Source: Diabrotica undecimpunctata (Eukaryota > Arthropoda > Insecta > Coleoptera > Chrysomelidae). From it: a stretch of 64,000 nucleotides of DNA. The position numbers and the translations under genes are program-made. The stretch spans positions 9,425,230-9,489,229 of the forward strand of contig NC_092803.1 of NCBI RefSeq assembly GCF_040954645.1. Direction: 5' to 3'. The notes under the pieces are model-generated. The model had not been told where the DNA came from, did not search any database, and saw nothing but the letters and a program-made list of their open reading frames with translations. How positions within the stretch are numbered: position 1 is the stretch's first letter; each line of letters begins with the position of its first letter. Positions 1 to 11,359 of this stretch are shown one piece after another.

Positions 1-788
1 TCAAAGAAATACCTCGAATTCCGTAGAATTTTTTTGTATCAAAATGTCGTGATTTACACAATGAAAAGCTTTGGCACAGTCACAAAAAACAGTGGCAGTA
101 TAAAGATTATTGTTTTTTTGTTTATTGTTTATACTAATTCATAATAAGGAATTTTTTCGTGAATAAAAATTATATTTTTATCTAAAAGTTGACAATAACC
201 AACCTTGTTCAAAAAGCAATTTTCTAGCCAATCTCTTTTAACGTCCTCTCAGTTTCTTGAACTCGCTATAACTCGGAGTAAATATTCTTTTATACACCCT
301 AGAAGCGAAATCCTATACAGCTTATCGACTCCTGCTGAAAATTTGAAAAGTGAAAATGTGTATTAGATGTTTTTCATATATCAAAATTGCTGATGCATAT
401 CAGTTCAACAACACGTGCTTTATGACCCTATAAAATGAGAAAGAGTATAAAAAATGTTGCAGAAAATACCTCGAGGACCTTAATACTTTTATTAATTTCG
501 TAGGAAGCAAACATGAATTTTGCTTTAACGGTTTACATTTTTTTTGTGATCATTAAATTTATTAAAAAAAGTGACGAATATTAAAATGCAATTAAGCAGA
601 TTATAACAACATCCAATAATAATACTCGACTAGGATTACAATGAAGGTTCAAATTATTTTGTTTCGTTATTTATACACAAATTTATTCTGCAATGAATAT
701 TTCGAGTTTCAATTCATGAAATAAAATTATAATAAAAATTGATATAACTTATAAAATATTGTTTTTGTCCTAAATATTGTTTTTAGGT
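1..788. other. AT-rich stretch without recognised gene
   Basis: No open frame, tRNA or repeat with recognisable similarity was seen here. The sequence is AT-rich and non-repetitive by eye and ends at the AAGT that precedes the solo LTR. Confidence 0.6.
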
Positions 789-792
789 AAGT

Positions 793-1374
793 TGTAACGG
801 GTAGCTCTTTCGAAGCGACAGACTCAGTAAAGCACATGTTGAAATAAAAATAAATCTATTAGTTTCAACGTATATACAAAAATAAAAATAAAATGCATTC
901 TATGTCCCCGTCTGGATCCCGCGAGAGTGAATTCCCCGGCGGACGCCTGTAAAAGAAAAATTATTATTAACAAAAAAAATGGAATACGCGAATTCAATCA
1001 CACGCAGACTTGTACTCGCTTCCACTTCAATCCAGGGGAAGCGCCAAACGCACTCGCAATCGAAATATTCGGTTGTGCAGATCCACGCTATACGGTAATG
1101 TTCAATGCACGATACACACGGGTTCTGCTTGATTGAGGACAGAGTATAATCCTCACTACGGAAGTCTCTCTGTCCGAGTCGGCTCGCAGGTTCAATACAC
1201 TAGCGAGCCAGGGAGCCTGGAGCGTTAGCCACAAGACTAATTTAACTCCGCCAGCCGCTCGCTTTAAATAGCCGCTTCGGATCTCACCTCGTCGTCTTGT
1301 CGCGTGATTATCGACACTCCCACGGTTCGAACTGTTAAACACTGTCGCTGTAGGACGTTCAGCACATCGTTACA
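793..1374 (+). mobile_element. solo LTR, 582 bp, gypsy-like
   Basis: The segment begins TGTAACGGGT and ends ATCGTTACA, so it has the TG...CA ends of an LTR, and it is bounded by a 4-bp direct repeat AAGT at 789-792 and 1375-1378. A 4-bp target duplication suits Ty3/gypsy integrases. The 3' half is clearly GC-richer than the surroundings and holds a TATA-like TTTAAATAG near 1262, about 110 bp before the end, as expected for an LTR promoter followed by R and U5 in plus orientation. No internal gag or pol adjoins it, so it is read as the product of LTR-LTR recombination. Short open frames inside (927-1136 plus, 1088-1342 minus) resemble no protein and are taken as chance. Confidence 0.7.
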
Positions 1375-1547
1375 AAGTGTGATGGTACTTTTGTATGGAG
1401 CAGAAGTGTGAGCACAGTATCAAGTATGATACTTTTGCAACATGTCCTTTGGAAGTACCCGACACTGGCCTATCAGATGTGGCAGATTTTGGGTTCGGTG
1501 TTTAGGAAACCGGACTTAATATAAAAAAAACTTCTAAATATACTAAT

Positions 1548-2420
1548 TTCTATGACGGTCCCGTCCATGATTCTAACAACAAATCAATCAAATATAAAAA
1601 ACTCCCCTTTATTAATGGTCTAACTCATTCTATCATATCCATATTCAAAAATGTTCCTAATACTATTATAGCTAAATATAATACCATGAACAGCAAACAA
1701 CTATTTTCAAAAATCAAAGACCCAGTACCAACCTTATATAAAAGTAATGTCGTTTATGAAATACCGTATTTAGGATGTCAAAATAGCTACATTGATCAAA
1801 CATCACAATGGTTATAACAACGCATCAAACAACATAAAAGTAATTGCCGCTTGTAAAAAAAAAATACTTGCGCAGTGGTTGAGCACTATGACAACACTGA
1901 TCATATGCTAGACTATAACAAAGCTCACATTTTGGCACAGACTAATAACTACAAAAGTAGATTATTTCTTGAGATGTATTACATTAACAAAAATAAAAAC
2001 ACTTTAAATTATAAAAGGGACACTGGACAGCTAAGTAACATATATTGTAATATATTGAACAAAATTTATAAATATTCAAAATAGCCAACATTCATCTTAA
2101 TAACAACTAATCTTAATAATTCATCAAAGAAATATCATTCTTCTAACTTTTCTTTTGTTGTTATTTTTATTTTTACATTTAAAATAATTTTAATTTTTTA
2201 TCGTATAGCTGTAACGAACGTGCTTAAGACAATTTAATCTTGACATTCAATATTTCAAATACTTTAATGTCACTATTTATTCGCGAAATCTTTTAATTTC
2301 TGTGAGTGTTTTAAAATGTATTTGTACGCCATTTTTTGTAATGTTCAAATTGTTTTAGTTTACTCCTGAGGAAGCTATTAAATAAATAGCGAAATATTGA
2401 GTATCATAGAAAAAAGAAAG
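1548..2420 (+). pseudogene. Penelope-like element, 3' part with GIY-YIG endonuclease
   Basis: Read in one frame from 1548, the translation gives the linker after the reverse transcriptase and then a GIY-YIG nuclease region: YEIPYLGC, then SYIDQTSQWL and RIKQHK, followed by VEHYDNTDHMLD and a basic tail ending at 2084. This order (C-x-N-x-Y-x-GQT, then R-x-x-QH) is typical of the single-strand nuclease that Penelope-like retroelements use to prime reverse transcription. Two in-frame stops (near 1816 and 1855) break the frame, and the reverse transcriptase itself is absent upstream, so this is a 5'-truncated dead copy. The 3' UTR to about 2420 includes a hammerhead-like fold at 2366-2394. Confidence 0.7.
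2366..2394 (+). ncRNA. hammerhead-like motif in Penelope 3' UTR
   Basis: The segment reads CTGAGGA, one unpaired A, a 6-bp stem (GCTATT with AATAGC), then GAAA. CUGANGA and GAAA flanking a short stem II are the conserved core of hammerhead ribozymes, which are known in Penelope-like elements. The unpaired A before stem II departs from an active core, and stems I and III were not established, so this is probably a degenerate relic. The same architecture recurs at 39727-39757. Confidence 0.35.
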
Positions 2421-2492
2421 ATTTTCATTACAGACCACTTTACCCGATAATTCGAACGTATTTATAAATAAATTTTTGGTCGAAATAATCAC

Positions 2493-2498
<6 letters not shown>

Positions 2499-2552
<54 letters not shown>
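2499..2552. repeat. (TA)n microsatellite, ~27 units
   Basis: Uninterrupted TA dinucleotide run. Tyr-Ile runs in overlapping open frames on the minus strand are artefacts of this repeat. Confidence 0.98.
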
Positions 2553-2555
<3 letters not shown>

Positions 2556-4671
2556 TGAAATAATAAATTTCAAGTTTTATCTGTTTACCAAAGGCAGAAA
2601 TTATCGCTGTTGATTTATCGGGTTCTTTCCCTATCTCCCTGATTATATTTCCTAAGAGTCGAAAACAGCCACTAGCAAAATCACATTTCGTCCCTTTCCA
2701 TACTTTTTTCACGAAAGCAGGTACGCTCTCTCCTTTTGATTTATTGATAATAGAATTTTACGGTTTGATGATGGAGATCCACCATTAACATCAATCATCA
2801 TAAAATATGTATAATGGAAACATTCCCCGATTGCATTCTCATACATCTTGTATCTCCAGAGAGAAAAGAAACGGGCCGACTTTTTCTTTCGTGGCAGCAT
2901 AAATCAAATTCCTCGAGAGGATCGCAGAGAGCTGTAAACACCGAAAAAATGTAATCAATCATTGCTCAAAGCTTCCTTTGTATTAACATAAGAGGAGTTT
3001 GATAGTTTCAGGTTTGTTCGTCAGGTAGGACTGGTAAGAAAACTATCAATAAAGAATTAAATAATTTAGATTTATTTTTACATTGCAAAATGAAAGATAT
3101 ACGGAATGAAGAATATCTGTATTTGAATTTTATCCCACTTTGAACATATTTTATTATCGGTTTTTACGTTTATACGATTATGTTATGAAGAAAGAACTAA
3201 AAGAATTGTGAGATTTTCCTTGTATGGCCTTGCCAAGGCCTATTTTGTACTTATAATGATTCTACAAACTCTGAATAATATAAGGGTTGTTCAAAATAAT
3301 CATCTTATATGAAAGCTTATCAGCTTTCTACATACTATTTATTTGTTTTGGCATAGCACAATCACAATACACAACAATAATTAGTTTTTAAACCTATTAA
3401 TCTAAATTTAATATGTATTTATAAATAAAATTTATTAATATATATTATATTATGATCAAATTGTGTAAGAAATTAAAACATAAACAAAATTCTTACTCTA
3501 ACAATGCGGCAACATTTTATACACTTTTGCCACACGCTGAACTGTCAATAAAATTTGAAGTATTCCTGTATCAGTTGCGTACAATTGTCTAATCTATTTA
3601 ATTAAAATTATTATTTTGTGGAATATTAGACTTAAAGAGTTATTTCATAAAATTTATATTATTAATAATAACAAATGTTTTTTGTTATTTAATCAAAATA
3701 ATTCTAAAATTTCCAATATACTGATGATTACATTTTTCTGATTATTGCACCATGTTGAAGCCTATGAAAGATCCAGCAGTTCCGTATGGGTTTCGTATTA
3801 TTAGCTGTGTTAGGACAATTTGAACTCTAAGGTTGACGTTCTGAAAATTTTAAATACAAGTGACGTCACTTTATATAAATTGTGACGTGCAAGCATTTTT
3901 ATATGAAAAATGCTATAAGTGAGTTTTTTCACGAATGGATAACATTTAATGAGTTACGCCAGGTATTTGTCTTATTTTCAATCAATTATTAATTTTATTC
4001 ACAATCACATATATTTCATTTTTCTTTATTATTTTTAATTGGCCAACCAGCTATTTTGAATACGCTCTACATAAACATTAAGTTAAAATGATATTTTGTA
4101 TGAAGAAAATGAGTCATCCTGACGAATACACAAAATTCGAAGGACTTCAAAACTGTTTCGTGTATATTTATCACAGGATTTTAAATCTACCAAAAACTTT
4201 ATGTTAGTAACACAACATCGAAGAATTCTAGACTTTCCATTTGAATGCATGAGCATCCCGGAGTAAATCTTGAAAAATCTAGTAATTTTGTGTTTACAAA
4301 TTCTCGACCATTTGTATTCCCGGGCAGACAAAAAGTAATAAATGTCCGGTGTCTGGTAGCAATAATGGAGAGTGAACACGACGATGTGTTTTCCAATAGA
4401 TTGGGATTTTGTGCAACGGCTACATGTTTTGGAAACTAATTTATGGGCAGCAGTTTCACACCCAAAAAGGTCGAAACGGCAATTTTCTTTCCGCTCTGGG
4501 GTAATTTTTATCCGTTATGTTTATTTATGAGTTTGTTCTACTGAGTGTTTATAAGTATATATCGTTGTTTTAGAGTATATTCGAAAATATTGGTTTTTCG
4601 ATTTTTTATAGAGAAACGGTGAAGTGGAATACTAATTAATTTCTTTACATGGAAAACGTTTCTTATAAATT
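2553..4671. other. gene-free stretch
   Basis: No supported gene. 2560-2960 is less AT-biased and looks like unique sequence, and 3000-4530 is AT-rich with only short chance frames (for example 4083-4379 minus and 4245-4439 plus, which overlap antisense and resemble nothing known). Confidence 0.5.
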
Positions 4672-7206
4672 TCTTCTTCTCTTCTTTTGATGCATGTCCT
4701 CTGTAGATGTTGGCAAACACGTTGGTCCATACAACTTTGTTGACAGCTGCTCTAAATAGATGTATGGTAGTCATTCCTGCCCACTGTCTGATGTTCTTCA
4801 ACCAGGATGTCCTTCTGCGCCCTTGAGATCTTTTGCCTTCTATCTTGCCTTGTAAAATTAGTTGAATTAGTTGATACTTCTCATTGCCCATCACATGCCC
4901 TAAGTATGTCATCTTTCTGATTTTCACGATACGCATAATTTCCATATCTTTAATCATACGTTGGATCACGGTGTTGTTTGTAACATAATGGATATAGGAA
5001 ATTCTGAGGCGGTAGCACCACATTTCAAAGGCTTCGAATCGTTTGGGTGTTGTCTCCGTCAAGGTCCAGGCTTCGACTCCATATAAAAGGGTAGAAAATA
5101 CATAGCATCTCAAGACTCGTGTTCTTATATCAATATTCAGGTGCATATTACATAAAATCTTCCTGAGGCGATTGAAGACAGCTCTCGCCTTTTCTATACG
5201 ACATCTTATTTCCTGTAATTTTGTCGATTATTTTCAAGGGTTCATTATTAGCTTTCATGCCATATCTGTCACAGGCCTCCACTACACGGTCTATTAATGT
5301 TTGCAGATCTTCCGCATTATCAGCAATCAAAACCGTATCGTCCGCATATCTTAAATTGTTTATGATTTCATCATTGATTTTTACACCTTCTCTTAAACCA
5401 TCAATAGCTTCCCTGAACAGCATTTCCGAGTAAGTATTGAACAACGTCGGTGATAAAATGCAACCCTGACGTACTTCCCGTTTTATCGTAAATTCTTGTG
5501 AGGTTTCGTTGTCTACTCGTACAGTTGCCCTTTGCTATAAGTATAAATTTTTAATTAGATGTAAATCTTTGCCATCAGTACTAGATTCTTTCAGTATCTG
5601 AAATAATTTTTGATGTTGCACCTTGTAAAATTCAAAGTCTATAAAGCATGCGTAGACTTCGCAATTTACGTCTCGAGCTCTTTGTATCAATACTTGTATG
5701 GAATATAGGGCCTCTCGCGTTCCCAGTCCGCTTCTAAACCCAAACTGAATACTGCTAATGTTTTCTTCAAGTTTTCTATATATGCGAGAGTGAATAACAG
5801 AAAGAAGGATTTTGAGTGCATGCTCATTAAGCTTATAATTCTGTAACCAGATCATCTGGTGGCATTTGCCTTTTTGGGGAGAGGGATGAAGGTGGAAACT
5901 AGCCAATCTGTAGGAAATTCTGCAGTTTCATAGATTTTATTTAGTAGACGCGTTAGGAGTTTGAGTTGATTATTTTCAAATATGTAGTTTCAATATTTCA
6001 GCTTGTATGTTATCAGGTCCAGGTGCTTTGTTGGTTTTTAGTCTTTTTATTGCATATGTTACGTCACTGAGCGTTATTTCTGGTCCTGAATATCCAGAAA
6101 CACTGACTTTTGTCTCTTGCTCTTCCTTGAATAATTCTTCCATGTATTGCCACCATCTCTCAAGTATTCTCTCATTTTCGTAGAGCAGATTGTTGTGCTC
6201 GTCTAGTATTAAGTTATTACTTCGTGATCCGTTTCCTCCCGTTAAGTTTTTTATGTATGCATTTATTCTATGCATTGATCTTGTAGCCATGATTCTTTTA
6301 CTTCTTTAATCTTTTTCTTAATGATTTTGTTTATTTCTTTGTACCTTTCCTCATTCTTATTTCTGTGTTTTCTTCGTTCTTCCATTAGCTTCTAATATTG
6401 CTTGTCTCATCCACGACTGTTTCTTTATATTGTTTTCTGGTTTAAGTTTATTATCTACCACTGAATTACAGACATTTTTGATTTTATTCCACATATCATC
6501 CACACTTATGTTTTCTTGATTAATATCTGAGATTACCATGCTGTTTATTTTGTTGTTGATCTCCTCTTTGACTTCTTCTCTTGTGGTTTTATCTTTCAAC
6601 TTCTGGATGTCCGGACGTTTTTGTGCTTTTCTTTTATGGACTTTTTTCATGTAGAGTTTGAAACGTTCTAGTAAAAGATTATGGTCTGATGGAACATCTG
6701 CTCCCGGATATGTTTTTGTAGATGTAGTAAATCTGGTTTCTAATAATTTTTTTTTGACAGTCAGCTGGAGATTTTCAGTTGTAGAGTCTTCGAGGTGGTA
6801 ATTGGAAAAAGGTGTTCATTATTGCACTATCCGTTTCCTGGCAGAACTGAACAAGGCGGTCTCCTCTATTATTTCGCGTTCCTAGTCCAAAGTGTCCCAC
6901 AATATTGACAATACCTCCTTTACCTACTTTGGCGTTGAAATCTCATAGCAGGATATTCACTTCTTGTTTTTTGGTATGTTTTAGAGATTCTTTCAATTGT
7001 TCATAGAATATTTGAATATTTTCTATTTCCTGCTCTGAGTTTTCCAAAGTTGGAGCATAATATGCTTGAATAATGTTCACGTTAACTGGATTAGCATTAA
7101 TTTTGAGTACTGCAACTCTATCTGATATTCCAGTAAAACTAAGTACACATTTGTTAACTTCTTTATTTACTTTATAGCCACTTCGTTTTTGTTTCTTGTT
7201 GTAGTA
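4672..7206 (-). pseudogene. RTE-like LINE (LINE-A), 3' portion: endonuclease end, RT, C-terminal domain
   Basis: Read on the minus strand this is the bulk of an endonuclease/reverse-transcriptase ORF. From the right: the APE endonuclease with DFNAKVG and FGLGTRNNRGDRLVQFCQE (about 6800-6970); a linker; the RT fingers with NKAPGPDNIQAEIL near 6010; FGFRSGLGTREALYSIQ (about 5720); the catalytic LRYADDTVLIAD (about 5340), so the YADD box is intact; and a C-terminal domain with LGHVMGNEKYQL near 4900. RTE/BovB elements share this order and these motifs. Several frameshifts and stops split the frame, so it is dead. The missing N-terminus lies at 12549-12873, displaced by the LTR retrotransposon at 7211-12544. 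LINE-like sequence ends near 4672. Confidence 0.88.
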
Positions 7207-7210
7207 TCTC
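7207..7210. repeat. target-site duplication TCTC, left
   Basis: 4-bp TCTC directly before the left LTR, matched by TCTC at 12545-12548 directly after the right LTR. Confidence 0.85.
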
Positions 7211-7625
7211 TGTAATAAATAATCTTCACTTATCGTCTTGTATGGTAGATTTATTTAAAACACTAGATACTCATAGTTTAGTTTATTAGAATCAAGTACA
7301 ATACTAGATAGTACTCAGTTGACGTTGACTAACTTAGACCGTTCTCTTGATTCTTCATTCTTAACTATATTGATAATAATACTAATCCCGTGATTTCCAG
7401 CTATTTACCTCCCGTGCGCTTGTTGATATATTATTGTTTTTACTTGTTTAGTTTGTACACATTATTTAATAAGCTTTTGATTACATTGCAAATTTCACTA
7501 GGTCAGAGCGCGTTCCAGTTACACCGATATTTTTAATGTCGTAAACAAATAATATATTTTGGCAAATGTGTGTCACGTTATTAAAAAGATTACTTGAATC
7601 TGATGCTTAATTAAATCCCGTTACA
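7211..7625 (-). repeat. 3' LTR (415 bp)
   Basis: Same length as, and apparently identical to, 12130-12544. On the minus strand it runs TGTAACGGGA ... TTTATTACA. The lack of differences implies a recent insertion or gene conversion. Confidence 0.95.
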
Positions 7626-7637
7626 TCCCTATCCCTC
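7626..7637 (-). promoter_or_regulatory. polypurine tract
   Basis: On the minus strand GAGGGATAGGGA lies directly upstream of the 3' LTR, where the plus-strand primer of LTR retrotransposons is expected. A single T interrupts an otherwise pure purine run. Confidence 0.7.
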
Positions 7638-7849
7638 AGAAGAAAAATTTTCTGAGTGCTGTTCGTTTTCAATCAATTACAGGAGCTGGTTTTACTCTTC
7701 CCTTCCGAAAGAAGAAAATTTTTCGTGTCATCATCAACTGATTACTGTACATATATACATTAATTACATTCAGTATTTACATATACATATTTATAGAATT
7801 ATATACAAATTTTTGGTACATATTTCCTTATATCTTAAAAGAATTTAGT

Positions 7850-7869
7850 AACCTAACCTAACCTAACCT
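7850..7869 (-). repeat. four TTAGG-type units
   Basis: (AACCT)4 on the plus strand is the complement of the TTAGG repeat that forms telomeres in many insects. Four units inside the 3' region of the LTR element may well be chance. Confidence 0.5.
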
Positions 7870-8133
7870 CAGCATATTATAAGGTTACCCAAATTGTTCC
7901 CTTATAATATGCTATCTGGCATCCCTCATTATGCCTTACTGGTATATTAATTTAATATTTTACGTACGTTTTTCTTACCTTACGTTAAATCATTTAGATT
8001 ATATTACCTTATATTACCACCTATTATGTGGTTGATTACATATTATATCTTACCCCCTATTATGTGCACATAATATTTACAATAACCTTTTCATATTTTA
8101 AATAATAAATAAAAATTTATAATAATAAAATCT

Positions 8134-8194
8134 TATATTAATTCTTATATTAATTCTTGCATTAATTCTTGCATTAATTCTTGCATTAATTCTT
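8134..8194. repeat. 12-bp minisatellite, ~5 units
   Basis: Tandem copies of TTAATTCTTGCA, the first ones reading TTAATTCTTATA. It lies in the non-coding 3' part of the LTR element, on the minus-strand 3' side of the integrase remnant. Confidence 0.85.
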
Positions 8195-8439
8195 GGTACC
8201 AAGTAATAGTTCTGTTTTCACTGTTCATATACACTATTAATAACTTCGACATTTCACAATAAAGTTTTGTCGTTTTATTCATTTATTCATTTATCCCTAT
8301 TTCTTTTGTTTAACTACTACTATTCAGTCTAACATTTTTCTGTTTGTTATACACATTTTAAATAAAAATATTGTACGAACTTAAAACTATATTTACACAT
8401 TATATTCATTTAAATATATTTTTGTATATTATTTGCATT

Positions 8440-8860
8440 CAAAAGTACATGTATATATTACGAGTATATTCATTGACTCTAATTGTAGCAAAGTATTGTT
8501 TCCTTAATTATTCTAGCTATAAACTTTGTGCCTTGGTCTGCTATTATTTTTCTGGGTACTCCATACCTCAAGATAAATTTTTCTACCAATGATTTGGCTA
8601 CTGTTTTGGCTTATTTTATTTTCTATTACATATTCTTCTACGTAGTTGCTTAATTCGCATTGTACGTCAATATATCTGTTTCCATTTTCATCCATGTACA
8701 TTTTCATGGGTTCCTTGTTTATGATTTACTGCTTATGCCTTTGGCAGTCATCGCATCTCTTCACATTTCACATATTTCTCAACATTTCTTCGTAATTCGT
8801 TCCACAAATAGTATTAACTTATATTTCTGTATTTAACATATCCTATTTATTCTTCCATAT
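8440..8860 (-). pseudogene. integrase remnant of the LTR element
   Basis: On the minus strand, from right to left: RRNVEKYVK followed by a frameshifted Cys-x2-Cys and QRHK resembling the end of an HHCC zinc module (about 8700-8810); NRYIDVQCELSNYVEEY (about 8630-8680); and FILRYGVPRKIIADQGTKF (about 8520-8590), which matches the second catalytic Asp region of gypsy integrases. Several frameshifts separate these pieces, so no active integrase is made. Downstream of Gag this is the only part of pol I can recognise; neither the RT box (YxDD) nor RNase H was seen between 8860 and 9988. Confidence 0.75.
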
Positions 8861-9988
8861 CCTTCCTGTAACATGTGGAAGTCATTAATTATAACTCTTC
8901 TTGATCTGCTTATCTTGTACTATATTATGTATTGATTGTATTATGTTTATCTTGTACTATACAAGCTTTTATACTTTCCTTAAAAAAATTATTATTTTTC
9001 TCTTCGTATTTTATTAAGATTTGGTTAATTCTTTTTTCATCTCGTTTTATTCTCATTTCATTATTATCATTTTCTTTATAATCTTCTGCACTCACATTTG
9101 TGAGCCAAAATCTCACCAAGTCTCTCCGAGGGTCTTAATATTTCCTCTTGCATCGTAAATAAAATTTTAAATATACGGATCTTAATATTAAAATATTTAA
9201 CCTGGTCAGTTATATTTTAATTATTTCAAGTTTATGGACATGCTTACTACGTACATTCCAACTATATCAAATATCATACTATTAACCTAATGTCATTATG
9301 TAATGTTTTTATAACTAATACTGTGTTTGCTTTCGTAATGAAATTATTATAGTTATGGTTTTTTTTTGTTAATTGTTTGGTTTCTCGTCTTTTACAAACT
9401 AACTTTTGCTTGTACATCTGGGTCTTTTCCAAAATAAAAACATCTGCAAATTTTGCACTTTTTCTATGGGTCTTTTTCTTCAAATATTAATGTTTTTTAC
9501 TGTGCTTAATAGTTATTATTAATCCTACTGTAAATTCCTTCTCAACTTCTGGTTTCATTATTACTATAACTGTTTCTTCTGTTTTTCGGTTCGATCTCGA
9601 AATTCATTTCTCCAAATATGTAATAATACTGACATATACTTTTCAAAATAATCTGTTCATCATTTTTCGCCTTTGTGCGTACTTAATTTACATAACATAT
9701 TTTCTTCTCTTGCATATAAATAAAATAATTGTAGGGAATCGTCTTCCATTGTGACAAACTTCTTTTTCGATAATTGTTCCATTTACTACATTAAAAAAAA
9801 ATCATTATTCAAAATTCGTTCCGCAATTTTAATCCATTCTGTAGTTACTGTATTGTCGTGCTGGAGACGCAGGACTCTCAGCGGGTTGGGATTCAAGTAC
9901 CACCCTAGCTTATCCTCTTAGCAGCCTCCTGCTCGACGTAGGTTTCAACCATTAAGGTCGAACCATATGCAGTTTGCCTACATTTCTG

Positions 9989-11359
9989 TCAAAAATCTAC
10001 TCCTCTCACTGTATTCGTATTCGCATGCGGTGCGTAATATGATCTTGCTGTGCCTCTATTTCTGTGGCATCTCACCTGTGTCCATTGACTATTCTTTGTT
10101 CTTCGTTGTGATTGCCAATCTGCTCTGTTTCTATTACGATATATCCTCGTATTATGTCTTTTATATTCACTTATATTTCTATAATTTTTGTTTCTATATT
10201 GTTTTCTTTCGTCGAATTTATTTTTATAATATCCATATATTGTATTCTTACTTTCTTTTCTCATATCAAAATCGTATTTGTTCCTGTAATTTAACACTTT
10301 TCCTTGTGTGCTATCTTCTGTCTCGTCGATCGATAAAAATTTGTACATTACCTCTTGTGTGGTTGAAAAGTTACACGCTTCCAAAATGAATTTAGCTTTT
10401 TCTGTGTTGACGTTGCGTTTCATCGTAGCTACTACTGCCTCTGTTGTGTATTTTTTCGCTAGTTCCAATGACATTCCTTCCGCTACGTATGCAACTTTTA
10501 GCTGTTCCGCTAATTCTTCAACTTCAGATGCATAGACCTCTGCATCCTTATGTCCTTGTCTTTTCTTCGCCAATTTGGCTATTACCGTCTTTGGACTGTC
10601 GCCTCTCAGTTCTCTCTTCAATACCTCTGCTATTCTTGCGATTGTATCCTCTGTAGTTATAACGTTTCTAGCCTTATTGGTTAATCTTGTCTTTATTAAT
10701 GTTGTCGCTGTCTCCTCTTGTCCTATCGCTATTTTCTCAAGGAGTTCTAGTGCATCTAAAAATGACTGCAGTTTACCTGCTTTTCCATCAAACTCGCTGG
10801 GTAACACCTTGCTTGCGATATTTAAAAATTCGTTTGTTGTAAGAGCCATACTTATTTCTTGCTCTGTGTCGCTATGTTCTTCCTTCTTTATAGGTTGTTG
10901 TTTCTTTGTCACAGGTAGAGAAACTGGTTTAAAATCTTTTACATTTTGAGTATATTCTTTATCCGAAATTTCCATAATGTTATTATCATTTAAAACTTTT
11001 CTATCCCCAGTGAGTCCTTGTATTTGCAATGATTCGGCCGTTTCAATGAAGGTATTTAAATCTTCTTGTCTAATTTGTACTTCTCCATGGTATATAAATT
11101 GTAACAAGTCTCTTAGTGCTTCGTAAGTCACGTTTGTCAAAATTACTATAGGATGTTGACAGGGATTTGACATAAAAATTTCTTTAAAATATGGGCTACA
11201 AACCGAAAGAACCATTTTATGCGCTTTTATGCATTTTCCTTGTGCTGAAAGCGTTACGTCTACAAAATCTTGACTTTTCCATAATGAATTTATTCCTGAA
11301 CTCATATTTTCGTGGAAATTGTTCCAACATAATGAAAATTTTTCTGACGCCATGGTCAA
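9989..11359 (-). CDS. BTB domain-Gag fusion protein, 456 aa
   Basis: Intact frame from ATG at 11359 to the stop at 9989. Residues 5-117 form a BTB/POZ domain of the insect Lola/Tramtrack/Broad type: SLCWNNFHENM, then DFVDVTLSAQGK, IKAHKMVLSVCSPYF, NPCQHPIVIL and FIYHGEV. Residues about 118-170 are an acidic/Lys-rich linker. Residues about 185-345 are a gypsy-type Gag: LPSEFDGKAGKLQSFLDALE, followed by a helix-rich region with DAEVYASEVEELAEQL. Residues 355-456 are strongly basic (many Arg, Tyr, Asn) and could bind RNA; no CCHC knuckle is present. Host BTB domains dimerise and occur in transcription factors, whereas Gag assembles particles. The gene lies between the two LTRs in element orientation, so the fusion belongs to the transposon. 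Function of the BTB part is inference. It is the only intact gene of the element. Confidence 0.9.
   Translation of the reverse strand: MTMASEKFSLCWNNFHENMSSGINSLWKSQDFVDVTLSAQGKCIKAHKMVLSVCSPYFKEIFMSNPCQHPIVILTNVTYEALRDLLQFIYHGEVQIRQEDLNTFIETAESLQIQGLTGDRKVLNDNNIMEISDKEYTQNVKDFKPVSLPVTKKQQPIKKEEHSDTEQEISMALTTNEFLNIASKVLPSEFDGKAGKLQSFLDALELLEKIAIGQEETATTLIKTRLTNKARNVITTEDTIARIAEVLKRELRGDSPKTVIAKLAKKRQGHKDAEVYASEVEELAEQLKVAYVAEGMSLELAKKYTTEAVVATMKRNVNTEKAKFILEACNFSTTQEVMYKFLSIDETEDSTQGKVLNYRNKYDFDMRKESKNTIYGYYKNKFDERKQYRNKNYRNISEYKRHNTRIYRNRNRADWQSQRRTKNSQWTQVRCHRNRGTARSYYAPHANTNTVRGVDF

Noticed and set aside
2355..2712. Minus-strand frames rich in Tyr-Ile
   Set aside because: They are read-through of the (TA)n microsatellite and have no other protein-like content.
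9857..9960. tRNA-like words (GGGATTCAAGTACC) within the LTR element
   Set aside because: B-box spacing is wrong and no A box or cloverleaf pairing could be made.
9967..10949. Open frames on the plus strand opposite the BTB-Gag gene
   Set aside because: They are hydrophobic shadows of the real minus-strand gene, with no independent motif.
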